In this document: one piece after another, positions 25,708 to 36,978 of the stretch | Position numbering within the stretch: position 1 is the first letter of the stretch | Layout of the letters: each line of letters opens with the position of its first letter | Origin: Copromyces sp. CBS 386.78 | Taxonomy: Eukaryota; Ascomycota; Sordariomycetes; Sordariales; Sordariaceae | Assembly: GCA_030685235.1 (NCBI GenBank) | Contig: MU839196.1 | Coordinates: 62,001 to 126,000, forward strand | Length of the DNA: 64,000 nucleotides | Direction: 5' to 3' | Position numbers and translations under genes: made by a program | The notes under the pieces: model-generated | The model's input: only the letters and a program-made list of their open reading frames with translations | Database searches by the model: none | Told to the model about the DNA's origin: nothing

Positions 25708-27256
25708 CTAACCCCTGATGGCCGCCTCAAATATCTCCATAAACTTGCACACATCCTCGAACCGACAGTACATGGGCACCGGCGCCACGCGAATGACGTT
25801 CGGCTTCCTCTTATCGCAAACCACGCCGTTCTCCTCCAGCGCCGCCGCCACCTTATCCATTAACCCATCCCTCAACAACAAGCTCAACTGCGTTCCTCTC
25901 TGCAAAGGATCCCTAGGCGTGATGATCTTGAAGGCCGGCTCCTCGCCCTCGGGCTGTCTCCTGACAATTTCATCCAGCAAGTGCTCCGTATACGCCGTCA
26001 ACACCAACGCCTTACTCCTCAACTCCTTCATGCTCGTCTTGTTGAACACGGACAACGCAGCCGCCAAGCTCGTCAGGTCGACCGCGCTCGGGTTGCTGAT
26101 CTGGAAGCCCTGTGCCCCAGGCGTAGGCTGGAACTCCTTGTCCATGTTGAACCGCACGCTCTTGTCCACTCCGTACCACCCGCTCAGTCTTGGCTTGAAC
26201 ACGGGCTTGCCCGAGCTCGTCATCATGTCCACCTTTCCGTGACGCTCGTGCACGAAAGCGCCAGCTATGGCCCCAGGACCAGCATTGAGGTACTTGTACG
26301 TGCACCACACGGCAAAATCAACGTTCCAGTCGTGAAGCCGCAGCTCGACGTTACCGGCGCAGTGGGCCAAGTCCCAGCCGACGACGATGCCGCGCTCTTG
26401 GGCGTACTTGGTGATGCGGGGGATGTCGAACAGTTGGCCGGTGTAGTACTGGATACCCGGCAGGAGGAGGAGCGCCGCATCCTCGGCATGCTCGTCAATT
26501 GTCTGCAGGATCTTGTCGGTCGACAGGTAGAGGTTCTCGTCAGGCTGGATCTCCACCATGGACTTGTCCGGGTTCAAACCATGCCACTCGATCTGCGACT
26601 GGAAGGCGTACCAGTCACTGGGGAAGGGCCGCCACTCGAGGATGATCTTGTGGCGCTTCTCGGTGGGGCGGTAGAAGGACGCCATCATGAAGTGCAGGTT
26701 AACGGTCAGGTGTTCATCATGACCACTTCGGAGGGGTCCGCGGCGCCGACGATGGCGGCGCACTGGGCGGCGCAGGAGGCGGCCATGTCTTGCCAGGGAG
26801 TGAGCGGGGAGTTGGACATGGAGGAGAAGTGCCCGTTTACGCCGATGGAGGCCCACGTCTCTAGTTGCGCTTCGAGGTATGTGCGGACGGCCTTGGGTTG
26901 GGCGCCGAGGGAGTTGCCGACCAAGTAGATGCAGGGCTTGTCGGCTTCGGTGGTGGTGCCGGCTGTTGGGACGCCTGGATGCAGTCAGTCAGTATCCACG
27001 ATGGAGAATGTCGTGGATGGTTTGGTTGGGTTATGGGGTACACAGTAAGGACTGTAAGGTACTCACCAGGAATCGTCCCATCAAGCGCCTTCTTCTTCAG
27101 CGAGCCGCGGGTGGGAATGATGAACTCATGTCTGAAATGCCTGAGCTCATCCTGCGCGTCCAGACTCTGAGCGTACTCTTGTGTGTTGGCGTTGGAAGGG
27201 AATTGGGGCTTTTGGCCGTCCCTGAGGACCTTGACTTTGGATGCGAAGTCGCTCAT
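25708..27256 (-). CDS. bna5: Kynureninase with a one-base frameshift (probable pseudogene or sequence error)
   Basis: PLP-dependent kynureninase hydrolyses kynurenine/3-hydroxykynurenine to anthranilate/3-hydroxyanthranilate plus alanine. Exon 1 is 27,256-27,067 and exon 2 is 26,974-25,708, with a 92-bp GTGAGT...CCAG intron. The start MSDFASKVKVL gives the family's usual length (485 aa if the frame is restored). Conserved blocks are 'YLVGNSLGAQPK', 'WDLAHCAGN', the PLP-lysine motif 'CTYKYLNAGPG', and the C-terminal 'NVIRVAPVPMY'. At about 26,711 the frame breaks: one base is missing between the Asn-Thr codons and the Leu-Thr-Val-Asn-Leu segment, so translation meets TGA after MMNT. Both sides are well conserved, so the shift is recent or an assembly error. 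Divergent with indoleamine dioxygenase. Confidence 0.93.
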
Positions 27257-28458
27257 TGTGTCGGGTCCGTTTGAGGCAATGTGTGGATCTGTTGACAGTT
27301 GAATGGAACAAAAGGGGCTTTGTTTACCTGGGTGGAGATTGTTTTCCCAAAGGTGAACAGGTACGTACGTCAGAAAAACAGCTGCAAATGAACCACCAAC
27401 AATGACGAACAATCATAGAAATGAACCAACTGGCGGTTTTGTAGTTTGAAATCTGGCCCGTTCAGTCAGTTCTTCCCCACCCACCATCGTATCCGGATCG
27501 CTTTCTCATTGCTTTTTGCTTTTTTGCTTTTTTGCTTGGAAAAGATTATCCACGAGACCATTGAGGTCGGGTGCGGAGGGGTAATTTGTATCTTCCGTCT
27601 TCCGCATTCCGTCTTCCGCATTCCGTGCTTCCGACTCCGCCTCCGTGTCTGACCACTGATCACAGTGACAGCTCATTCCGCTTTGTATACCGCTAATACC
27701 GCAAATACCCGATCACAGCAATTAGGTAATTCCATTGCCATCTTGTTATACCTGGAAACCACCCTTGTTGACCTTTGAAAGTTCGGTGAATACCTACCTT
27801 ACCTAAGGGCACAAAAGGGGGCGCAAGGGGTCTCGAGGCGGAGGGGGGGCCAAGTGATCTGTGAAATCAACGTCACCGTACACCGACCGACCATTCTGCT
27901 TCCAAGGCTTCCATCGCGATTCTAGATGACCCCGTTTACTCCATCCACCATGAACATGTGGAGGGAGTGCGGAAGGGATCGAATAGCGGAAGCAAGGTTT
28001 CAAGGTCTTGGAACGGCCGAAGTCAAGGTAAACGACCTGATTTTGCTGATTGTGTGTGTGGTTGGGATAAACCTGGGCTTTCTGGGTAAGTTACCCAAGG
28101 TGCAATACCTCGATCACATGGATTCACAGTCGGATAGGTAATACACGGCTTTACACGCATCCGATCCCCGTACTTCTTTCCTCCGCTGCGTATAGATATC
28201 CCCCGACACTGTCCCACCTTCCGGACCTTTTTTCTTCCTTTGTTCTACGTACTACTACTACCTTACCTGTACCTACTTGCTACTACGGCTACTGCAGCTA
28301 GCTTGTGGACTACCTACCTTGGACTCGCCTCGACCTCCATCTATCCAACAGCAATTACTCCACGCCAGACTTCCACACTCGCACGCATCTCATTGCCTCC
28401 TCAGGCGTCAAAACCACCACCAGGACTGACGACAACGACAAACGACACACATCAAAAT
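27257..28458. promoter_or_regulatory. Shared divergent upstream region of kynureninase and indoleamine dioxygenase
   Basis: A 1.2-kb non-coding interval separates the two start codons. It has a TTTTTGCTTTTTTGCTTTTTTGC run near 27,510, a short tandem TTCCGTCTTCCGCATTCCG array at 27,592-27,626, and CCTACCTTACCTAAG elements near 27,795. No tRNA or further gene was seen. Co-regulation of the two genes is inference from the geometry. Confidence 0.4.
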
Positions 28459-30395
28459 ATGTCGCCCTGCGAACCCCTTCCCACATCTGCCGCCTCCAAG
28501 CAACAGGCCTCCTCACCCGGCTCCGAGTCCGAGTCCGACTCCTCCTCTCATTTTCCTGGCATACATCACATCCCGTCCCTCTTAAACAAGTACGACGTCA
28601 CAAAATATGGGTTTCTTCCCGAGGGCCCACCGCTTGAGGTCCTGCCAGATGAATATTACGCGCCATGGGAAAACTTGATCAGGCGGCTGCCGGCGTTGCT
28701 GGATGGCGGCACGTTTCGAGAGGTGGTTGATGGTCGACTGCCGGTTCTGGAAGCGGATCGATTGGGGACGTGGAAAGAGGAGGAGTGGAGGAGGGGGTAT
28801 GTCGTTTTGTGCTTTTTTGCGCATGGGTATATCTGGGGTGGGAGTAGGCCGAGCGAGGTAAGTGAGGTGCTTTTGCCCTGACATGGCCGCATGGAGGGCC
28901 TGGCGGCGAGGGGATGGTGATTCGAGAAGATGAAGATGACTGACTGGACGTCAAACAGGTTCTGCCTCGGCAGATTTCTGTCCCCCTTCTCTCTGTCTCT
29001 TCGCATCTTGATCTTCCGCCTATAGCAACCTATGCTTCGCTCAACCTCTGGAACTTTGGTTGCGTTCCTCCTGCGTCGACATCGACGTCATCCTCTCTCC
29101 AGACTCAGAGTTTCCCTCCGTCTCCTCCGCTAACACCCGCCTCTTCCTCCTCCTCCCCATCCCCATCCCTCCCCTCCATCTCTCAACCAACAACACGCGA
29201 CGCCAACCGATTCGACCCAACGGACCTCTCCCGTCTCCGCACCCTCCACACCTTCACCAACACCCCTTCCGAGTCCTGGTTCTATTTGGTGTCGGTAGCC
29301 ATGGAAGCCCAAGGCGCATATATCATTCCCACGATGCTTTACGCGCTACAAGCCATCGGACTACAGTCCTCAGACTGGAAGGATACCACGACGAAAGCGT
29401 TGAGAGAGCTGGTGAAGTGCGTGGAAGCTGTGGGCGAGTTGTTGGAGAGGATGTACGAGGCGTGTGAGCCTATGGTGTTTTATCATCAGATTAGACCGTT
29501 CTTGGCGGGGAGTAAAGGGATGGGGGGTGTGGGGTTGCCGAGGGGTGTTTTCTATGACCTGGGGCCGGCGGTGGGGGAGGATCATGAGGAAGGGGAAGGG
29601 GAAGACGAAGAGGGGAAGAAACACTGGGAAGTGGAAGTGGTGCATGGAAAAAAAAGGAGGGGGAAGTGGATGGCCTACCGCGGCGGTTCAAACGGGCAAT
29701 CATCACTCATCCAGTTCTGGGATCTGGTGCTGGGTGTGGAGCACGTCAGCACCGGTAACATGAACTCTTCTCCCCATTCTTCTACTTCGTCATCCAGCAC
29801 GACGACGACAGAGAAGGGAGAGCAGCAAAACATGAAGCCCTTCCACGAAGAAGTCCGCGAGTACATGCCGCTCAAACACCGGCAATTCCTCTCCCTGGTG
29901 TCGAAAATGGGACTAGGCAAGGGTGGCATCCGCAAGGCGGTGATGGAGATGGTGGAAACCGCCGCCGCCGACCACGAAGGCAGGGAACTGAGCGAAAAAG
30001 AGATGGAACTGCAAAAGGCGTTTGAGGATGCCACGAGGGCGCTGGCGAACTTTAGGAATAAACACTTGCAGATTGTGGCGAGGTATATCGTTATTCCGTC
30101 GAGGCAGGCGGTGCCGGAGGAATACATGTACAAGAAGAAGAAGTGGAAGAGCGCGTGCGGGGATGGAGAGACTGGGGAGAAGGTGGTCAATCTAGCGAGT
30201 GTTAGTTCGGGGTTGCAGCAAGGACATGGAAGGGAGGGTGGGAAAGAGGATGAAGAGAAGAAGGACGGGGGACATATGCATGGACCGGGGCCGGGGCCGG
30301 GGCCGGAGTTGACGGGCACGGGAGGGACGGCGTTGTTGCCGTTTTTGAAGCAGACGAGGGATGAGACGTTGAAGGCGGGGGAGATTGGGAGGTGA
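28459..30395 (+). CDS. Indoleamine 2,3-dioxygenase (BNA2/IDO family)
   Basis: Haem dioxygenase opening the tryptophan indole ring to N-formylkynurenine, first step of the kynurenine pathway. Exons are 28,459-28,857 and 28,959-30,395 (611 aa), with a 101-bp GTAAGT...ACAG intron, phase 0. The ATG context is ATCAAAATATG. Family blocks are 'YDVTKYGFLPE', 'LPVLEADRL', 'YIWGGSRPSE|VLPRQISVP', 'ATYASLNLWNFG', 'VAMEAQGA', 'FYHQIRPFLAG', 'HREFLSLV'-like ('HRQFLSLVS'), and 'FRNKHLQIVARYI', whose His (about 502) is the expected proximal haem ligand. The C-terminal GTGGTALLPFLKQTRD is typical. It is longer than animal IDO because of low-complexity inserts: Ser/Pro-rich after NFG, acidic before 'KHWEVEV', and a GPGPGPG stretch near the end. 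Divergent partner of kynureninase. Confidence 0.95.
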
Positions 30396-30717
30396 GGATT
30401 TACGTAGGGGAATGGAAAACCGATCTCATTACATCATGTTGAGCATCGAGTTTTGAAACTTGGGGGTCGGGAAGGAAAACGTAAGGTATCGTCAAAGCGG
30501 CACTATGAAGGAAGAAGTCGGGGAATGCCAAGACACCAAAATAGCTTCAGTTCAGTTGAGCCAACAACCGAATCAAGCTTGCATGCATGTATGTAAGATA
30601 TGTACACGAAAGATGTTCACTCATGCTTTTCCCAGCATTTCTTATGTTTGGTAAACTGCATCATCAGGCGGGCTCTTAATACTTGTGTCCACATGTTGTC
30701 ATCAACAACCACCAGAT

Positions 30718-30815
30718 GGCTCAATGGTCTAGTGGTATGATTCGCGCTTCGGGTTAAAACCCTCATGGCTATCCATGAATGTGCGAGGTCCCGGGTTCAA
30801 ATCCCGGTTGAGCCC
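30718..30815 (+). tRNA. tRNA-Pro(CGG) with 26-nt intron
   Basis: The acceptor strands GGCTCAA and TTGAGCC pair fully. The D-arm/A-box is TGGTCTAGTGGTATGA. The anticodon stem CGCGC pairs with GTGCG (one G-U). The loop is TTCGGG + T with anticodon CGG, interrupted after position 37 by an intron of about 26 nt. The T-arm is CCGGG-TTCAAAT-CCCGG, with discriminator base C. T-runs immediately downstream (TTTCCTTTTTCTTTTTTTT) serve as pol III terminator. Confidence 0.95.
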
Positions 30816-31143
30816 TTTCCTTTTTCTTTTTTTTCTTTTCTTGTTTGCTTATCTGCACACTGCAGCGCGCTGCATGTTTGCAGGACCTCAGTAAGCTATA
30901 CCGACTCGGGCAAGAACGGATGTCGCCGGATGAGTCATGTTGGCAGTAGTTATCTCTATCTCTCTGTGTTCTGTTCTATTACAGCTAGTTCCAAGTCTAA
31001 TAAGCTAATCCATTAAGATCACGATGCCTGACGTCTATCCAATTGCGGAACCAAACCTCCCCGACTTGACATCCTCAACCGTCCTATTTCTGCACAAGCC
31101 AACCGCCACTCCACGTCCCACTCAACCTGGCATCAAGGCCCTC

Positions 31144-32868
31144 TCAGGCCTTAATAGGCGCATAAAAGCTAAACCTGCCCTTCGGATCATACTTTTTCTT
31201 CAACTGCTTCAGCCTCTCCTGTCTCCAACTCTCATACCCATACATGGCCTGCTGGCTCTCGCTGCCCTTGGCATAATTAACATAGGCAGACTTCTGGCTA
31301 ACATTCCCATACGCCGCATCCCGGATCTTCTCTCCCCACTTCTGCGCCGCCGCGTCCAGCGTCTTGTTGCCTTGTTCCTCATACGTCGTCAAAAACCCGT
31401 ACAGCAGCTTGCGGTCACGCAGCGCAAACGCCGTGCTCTCGTAGGGGACAGCCTGCACCGCCTGCAGCGAGTATCCCTCCAGGTAGGCCATGGAGGCGGA
31501 AAGCGCCGGCTCGGTGCGCATCATATCTCTGAAAGCGTTGTAGGATTGGCGCAGGGCGGGCACGTCGTACGAGTCCACGTCCATGCCGTAGACGGTCGCG
31601 CCGCCGGCTTTGGGCTGGCAGGCCCAGTCCGTCACGCGGAATTGGGCGGCGGCGGCGAGGCCCGGGTAGTCGGTTGTGAGGACGGGGGTGGTGTCGAGGG
31701 GGTTGAGGGCGGCGAAGGGGGCGAAGTACGAGGCTGCTTCGGAGGGGGGGCCGTTGTAGTAGACTGTTGAGACTAGGATGGGCTTTTTGGGGGTGGTGTT
31801 AGTTATCCTCCTAAAGCCAAGAGAAAAGGGAACGAAAGAAAAGGGAATACCAACATTAACAGCATCAACCTCGGGCACCAACCTCCACGAAGACCAATAA
31901 ACCACATACTGGCTCTGATTCCCCATCACCTCATCATGCACCCTATACACATCCTCCAACCGGTCCTGCGTAAAGGTATAGCTCTGATACGCCCAGTCCG
32001 GCCGCACACCGGCATCATAAAGCCTATACTCCACCTCTGTGACCACCCCAAAGTTATGACCCGCGCCGCGCAACGCCCAGAACAAATCGCCATTCTCCGT
32101 CTTCGAAGCCCTCACCGCCGTGCCGTTTGCCAACACCACTCTCGCGCTCAGAATCTGGTCCGCCCCAAGCCCATACTGCCCCTGCAACCACCCGTGTCCA
32201 CCGCCCAGCGCCGGACCCAACAGGCTAACGCACCGACACGATCCCGTGGTCGTCTGCTTCCCTCGAGCCCACAAGGCCGGAACGACGTCGTCACCCCTCA
32301 GCCCGCCGCCGAGCGTGGCCGACTTGCCGTCCGCGGCGAACTCCATCTTGGTCAGGTTGCGCGTCCAGATCGCCATGCCGCCTTGCAGCTGCGCTAGGCC
32401 GTGCCAGGTGCCGTGCGTGCCCGTGGTGGCGAGGAAGGGAATGCCGTGCGTGTTGGCGTAGCGGATTGTAAGGCTGACGTCCGATTCCGAGGCGGGGATG
32501 ACGATGACGCCGTAGGTGGGCGAGTTGGTGCGCGGGTTGGAGGACCAGCGGTGGGTGTAGCTGGAGAAAGAGGGGGAGGAGGGGAGGAGGATGAGGGATT
32601 GCGGGGAGAGGAGACTGGAGAGGTCTTGTTGGATTGTGGGTGGGATGGTAAACACGGGGGAGGTGTTGTAGTCGCGGGGTTCGATGAGGGAACAGGGGGG
32701 CGCAGTGTCCATGTCGCGGATGGCGATGGGGAGGTTGGGGGTGACTGCCCCTGGGGAGGCGATTGTTGGGCTGGCTAGGAGTAAGAGTAGGGCCAGAAGG
32801 CCGCCCCAGATGACATGGAGGGAGCGGGTGCAGGTGAGCATGGTTGTGACTTCCATTGTGAGGAGCAC
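31144..32868 (-). CDS. Secreted FAD-linked oxidoreductase, berberine-bridge/BBE-like
   Basis: A 574-residue intact single-exon frame. The N-terminus carries a signal peptide (hydrophobic LLALLLLLASPTIAS, residues about 24-38; initiation could also be at Met5 or Met10). The FAD-binding PCMH-type domain is seen in 'SPTYGVIVIPASESDV', TGTHG at 149-153 (His152 in the position of covalent 8-alpha FAD attachment), and GSCRC...LGGGHGWLQGQYGLGADQI at 209-238, where Cys211 aligns with the second covalent FAD link of bicovalent members. 'GDLFWALRGAGHNFGVVTEV' follows. The C-terminal BBE domain ends 'YVNYAKGSE...KKKYDPKGRFSF'. Such enzymes oxidise alcohols, amines or alkaloid intermediates; the substrate is unknown. 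It converges with indoleamine dioxygenase. A MITE lies 238 bp upstream of its start. Confidence 0.9.
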   Translation of the reverse strand: MLLTMEVTTMLTCTRSLHVIWGGLLALLLLLASPTIASPGAVTPNLPIAIRDMDTAPPCSLIEPRDYNTSPVFTIPPTIQQDLSSLLSPQSLILLPSSPSFSSYTHRWSSNPRTNSPTYGVIVIPASESDVSLTIRYANTHGIPFLATTGTHGTWHGLAQLQGGMAIWTRNLTKMEFAADGKSATLGGGLRGDDVVPALWARGKQTTTGSCRCVSLLGPALGGGHGWLQGQYGLGADQILSARVVLANGTAVRASKTENGDLFWALRGAGHNFGVVTEVEYRLYDAGVRPDWAYQSYTFTQDRLEDVYRVHDEVMGNQSQYVVYWSSWRLVPEVDAVNVGIPFSFVPFSLGFRRITNTTPKKPILVSTVYYNGPPSEAASYFAPFAALNPLDTTPVLTTDYPGLAAAAQFRVTDWACQPKAGGATVYGMDVDSYDVPALRQSYNAFRDMMRTEPALSASMAYLEGYSLQAVQAVPYESTAFALRDRKLLYGFLTTYEEQGNKTLDAAAQKWGEKIRDAAYGNVSQKSAYVNYAKGSESQQAMYGYESWRQERLKQLKKKYDPKGRFSFYAPIKA

Positions 32869-33105
32869 GACGCTCGGTCGTTGAAGAATGTGTGGGTTGC
32901 TGCAAAGTAGCCCAGGTATTGAGTTGAGGTGACCTTCGAGAGAACTAACTGGAATAGGTGCTGCTGAGTTCTTGAGATTCTCAAGGCTCTTGAGATGTCG
33001 TGTGCTTGATTGATGCTTTCAACCTCGACAGATGCAGTTCTACGAGCCCGTACTTATACCATCTCCGGCGACCTGTCTCGGTGTCTCCAGGCCTCCGATG
33101 ATGAG

Positions 33106-33591
33106 GGGTAATTCTCAAGACACCCACCCCCAAGTCTACATACACCCACCCTCCATACAAGACCCTTACCCTGACAGCCCAGACCAGCCTATGATAGGTG
33201 CATGTAAAACTCCCGTTTTCCCCGCTAAATTTCACACTTTCAATGCTTGTAACATTCCATGTAAAAATAGGGTCGGCAATTTGAAGAGTCCGGAGTCGTA
33301 TCAATTACGCACATCACCCAATTACATCGCACACCCCAACACCACACTAACATATCATTTGAATACTGGTACGCTATCACTTCAACCGTACGTCGCATCG
33401 CTAGATCTCGAGTACTATCGCTAATTATCTCCTTCTAAATGCCCTCTTCCTCCGATTTATACTCAATACTAAAAAGAAGACATGAGAAAACTGGATTTTA
33501 CTATACAAAACAGCGATATTTACATGTCAGCTGTCATATGGGGTAGGGAGGGTGCCAGAAGATTTGGGGGTGGGTGTCTTGAGAATTACCC
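33106..33591. mobile_element. MITE, 486 bp, 28-bp perfect inverted ends, 8-bp TSD
   Basis: The left end GGGTAATTCTCAAGACACCC continues to a 28-bp match that is perfectly inverted at the right end (33,564-33,591). It is flanked by ATGATGAG at 33,098-33,105 and 33,592-33,599. There is no transposase frame. An 8-bp duplication suggests a hAT-type mobiliser. No RIP is evident, suggesting low copy number or insufficient length. It sits in the upstream region of the BBE-like gene. Confidence 0.88.
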
Positions 33592-33599
33592 ATGATGAG

Positions 33600-36171
33600 T
33601 ACGGACTACGGAGGTTTACCCAGAGGGGCATCAAACTCAGCCTTTGTCAGCCTTGTAAGTGATGCCGTTCCGCCGACAGGCTAGGATATTGGAACTTTTT
33701 GGTTGTTCATGGATTACACTGAAAGGGCACAGATAACCGCGAGCAAAGCTGACACGGCGCAGGTACCGTACGATGTAGGACCAGGATTCCAGTCTCCATC
33801 TTGGACACTCCATGTCCCATGCGAATTGTCAAGGGTTCCTTGCTCGCCATGATCCATCTCCGGATGTTAACATCATGATTCCAGCGTTGGTAGAGGTAGC
33901 TTGTGCCCTACCCTAGGTTGCTGAAGGATTGGAACTTTTGCGTGTAGGCGAGCTCAAACTGGCGGGTATACTCCTGGTGCATTGCTAGGTAAACGAGGCG
34001 CATGTACCGTGCTCTGTTGGACAATGATCGCATGCTACACTGTTAACTGGTTCGTCTAGGAAGTAGATAAGGTAGTTACCTGTAGGTACGTTTCGGCAAG
34101 CCGGGTGAACCATATCAGGTCTGAGGTCGCTTATTCCAGCAGCTGAGGCTGGGAGCCTAGCCGCGCCCTGCTGACACAAGGCCATCGCAGCAGCATTCGC
34201 TGGGCGTGATGGGATTCGTGATATTGCCATGACCAGCTGTGCCGCAGAGGCGCAGCCGCGAATCCTTGGAAACCGAAAATCGCCGACGGACAAAAGATAT
34301 AGTGGTTCGATGGGAAGACCTGCAATGTGATGAGACTGGACCTTGCCACACGCTTTGCCCTATGTGGGCAACATGAAAAGTTCGGAGCATTTCCGGTACG
34401 ACAAGTTGGCGGGCCCGAGCAATTGGAAAAGATGATTTCTTGCAGGATCACTGCATGGAAGACCTGTAGAAAAAGAGGAGGAAAAGAGGAAAAGATTTGC
34501 GGTGCCTTAATATCGGATGAGGTCTGTTCGAGTGCGGTCTTTGTGATGGTTCTTGGCTGTGGGGACATATGTCCTCTTGCCTCTCCACGTTGACCAAGAC
34601 ACTCGGCCATAACTCATCCGAAATCAAAGTTACAGCAAGCCAAACACCATCAACGAAGACAGCGACTCCCGCCCAAATTTTTGAGGGCACTTGCTAGAGC
34701 GCTTGAGCCTTGAGGGATGGCCGGGGGTGCAAGTTCAGAGACTCCGGATTGCCCGGGCGGCGTCGACAGCAGAGTTCGGCGGATTTCTTGGCAGCCGAAT
34801 CACGACATTACCATTCCTGGGCCCACTGGCTGGCCGTGATAAAAAGCGCTAGTAGCTGTGCCGCACAATAGGTAGGCTGTTCTTGGTGGTAAGATACTGT
34901 ATGTGAAGTAGATGGGTTTGCCTGGCTCGAGGGAAGGTCCAGTCATCAACGCCACGAGTCATATTTGGGGGCTGACTTGCCTGTCGCCTGATCGTGAGAA
35001 GAGTGTGCAGTGTGTGCTGAACAGCCCGGTGCTGACAATAGCCCAATAGCCCAATAGCCCCAAGCCTCAGCTGAAATAAGTTAGGGCTGTCCAAGCCACG
35101 CTCATCCTTATTGAGGGCACAGTACGGTCCTATTGAATCCCATTTGATGTCAACCCAAGTTATACGCCGTATGGGACTTTTGTTGATCAGTCCAATCCCC
35201 TGCCAAGACGATCCACACCTCGCTTGTCTTTGCCGCAAGTTTCGCTAGGTACCTACTGTGCCCCTATATATACAGCACGTGTTCCACGCATGCGAGATGT
35301 CGGTCGGACTAGGAGACACTCGATGTTGCCATTGGATGGATAGACGCGAAAGAAACACGAATGGGAGAGGGATTGCTTGGATGCAGGTGGGTTTTTTGGG
35401 TTGTGTTGCCTAGAATCGTAGACGGTCATCAATGTCCGGGAGTGGTATGTATGGTGGTGACTGAAGTTCGTTGTTGGAGGTGGGAACTGGAAAGGCGACG
35501 GCACAACATGGGATGATTGTATGGGCTTGATTAAGTTCAGTTGTTTGTGCGGTGGTTACCGAACAATAGAAAGAGGACTGGAGAACGAGAGCGGGAAGGA
35601 AGAGCAATTCAATTCACGAATACTGGATGGGAGTGCCGGTAAGTGAAGACCAGGGGCAGGCACCAGACCAGGGGCGCCAACAAGCGTGCATTGGGTTCAT
35701 AATAAACCAGTGGAGGGTGGGAAAAACGGTAGTTGAAGAATCGGGTGGAGTTGAACATGAGGAAGAGGAAGAGAATGAATTCGTTCAGTTGAGAGTGAAA
35801 AAAAAAAAACAACAAAGGCAGCAAGCAGAGATGAATGATGGAGGTAGGTGGTAGACTCTGGACTCCAAAGCGTACTGCATAAAGACACTCTGCATTTTCG
35901 CAGGAATTAAAAATGAACCTAAACAACACCAGGACACCAAGCGGGTTCGCAAGATTTGAAACCCCATTTTGTCATTCGTTTTGGCATCTAGAACGTGGTG
36001 TCTAGATACCCGATAGCGTAGCGCACGCTGCTTCAAAGCAATGGCATTGCATCATCATCACCCGTTACTATACTCCAATGCCAGCACCGGTCAGCAAGCA
36101 GCTCTGCATTACTCGTCTCGTTCTGCAGATTATAGAGACAAAAATGCGCAGCTACAAACATCCAATAAAAA
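33600..36171. other. Long intergenic region, no supported gene
   Basis: Normal GC, but only short, mutually overlapping frames on both strands with no recognisable domains. Weak features are CAATAGCCCAATAGCCC repeats at about 35,036 and an A-run at 35,800. A gene with many short exons or a non-coding transcript cannot be excluded. Confidence 0.5.
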
Positions 36172-36263
36172 GGGCCGCTGGTCTAGTGGTATGATTCTCG
36201 CTTAGGGTTCCAATCCTGAGCAATTCTTGCGAGAGGTCCCGGGTTCAATCCCCGGGTGGCCCC
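36172..36263 (+). tRNA. tRNA-Pro(AGG) with 20-nt intron
   Basis: Acceptor GGGCCGC pairs with GTGGCCC (one G-T). The A-box is TGGTCTAGTGGTATGA, the anticodon stem CTCGC/GCGAG, and the loop TTAGGG + T with anticodon AGG, split after position 37 by a 20-nt intron. The B-box is GGGTTCAATCC, with discriminator C. Downstream T-runs (CTTTTTTTCTGCTTTTTT) act as terminator. Confidence 0.95.
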
Positions 36264-36978
36264 ATAAAATTCTTTTTTTCTGCTTTTTTCGCTTTTTGCA
36301 GCACAGCACTATTTCGGCTTCGTTTTGACTGACTGACTCTTTGAACAACAGCTTTGTTCAATTCCCAATCTTTTTGCAATATCTCTGCGATAGTGTTTTA
36401 GTTTTGAAGGGTAGGTACATAGTCTCTGTGGGGGAATGGGATGGATGGTGTGGTAATATCAGATGGTGAGAGAAAATGAAATGAAGACAAGAATGAATGA
36501 ATGAATAAATGCCCCTTGGATACTCTTGAAGCAAAAAGACGATGAATGCCCCAGAAGATTTGTGTAAATAAACCTGCAACGGCTTTTGTACCGAATATGC
36601 AAGTCCATTCTTCTGAATCAAAGAAACATAAACGATACCGCCTTCTGTTGGAAGTCCGTGCCCTGGGGCCGCCCATTCACTGGGCCTTGCCCATTCATCA
36701 CTGGCACACGCCTTCCAGGTATTTAGGCCGCCCTGGTTTCCGTTTCTCCTCTTCCGTTAGACAACTCCAATCAAGCCCTTTTCGTTGTCGCCTTTTCCAG
36801 CCTCCAACACCTTCCCTCATCCCAAACGTCGACTTTGTCTTTCTGTGCTCTCCAGAAACAACAACCCTCCCTCGGCCGATCGATCAGTCTCCAAACTCAA
36901 CTTCTTTTCCGCCATATGAATACCTTCTATCCTTTTGCCCAATCCGACACAGCAGATTCCACCTCTTGACCGTGCGGC

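Noticed and set aside
25981..26928. 315-codon plus-strand frame
   Set aside because: It is the antisense shadow of the GC-rich kynureninase gene, which has clear conserved domains on the minus strand.
31811..31860. Pyrimidine-rich stretch with GT...TTTAG inside the BBE-like gene, resembling a 40-50-bp intron
   Set aside because: No donor/acceptor pair here preserves the reading frame, while reading straight through is open, so it is kept as coding.
34131..34610. 159-codon minus-strand frame in the long intergenic region
   Set aside because: No domain and no good start context; competing frames on both strands are equally long.
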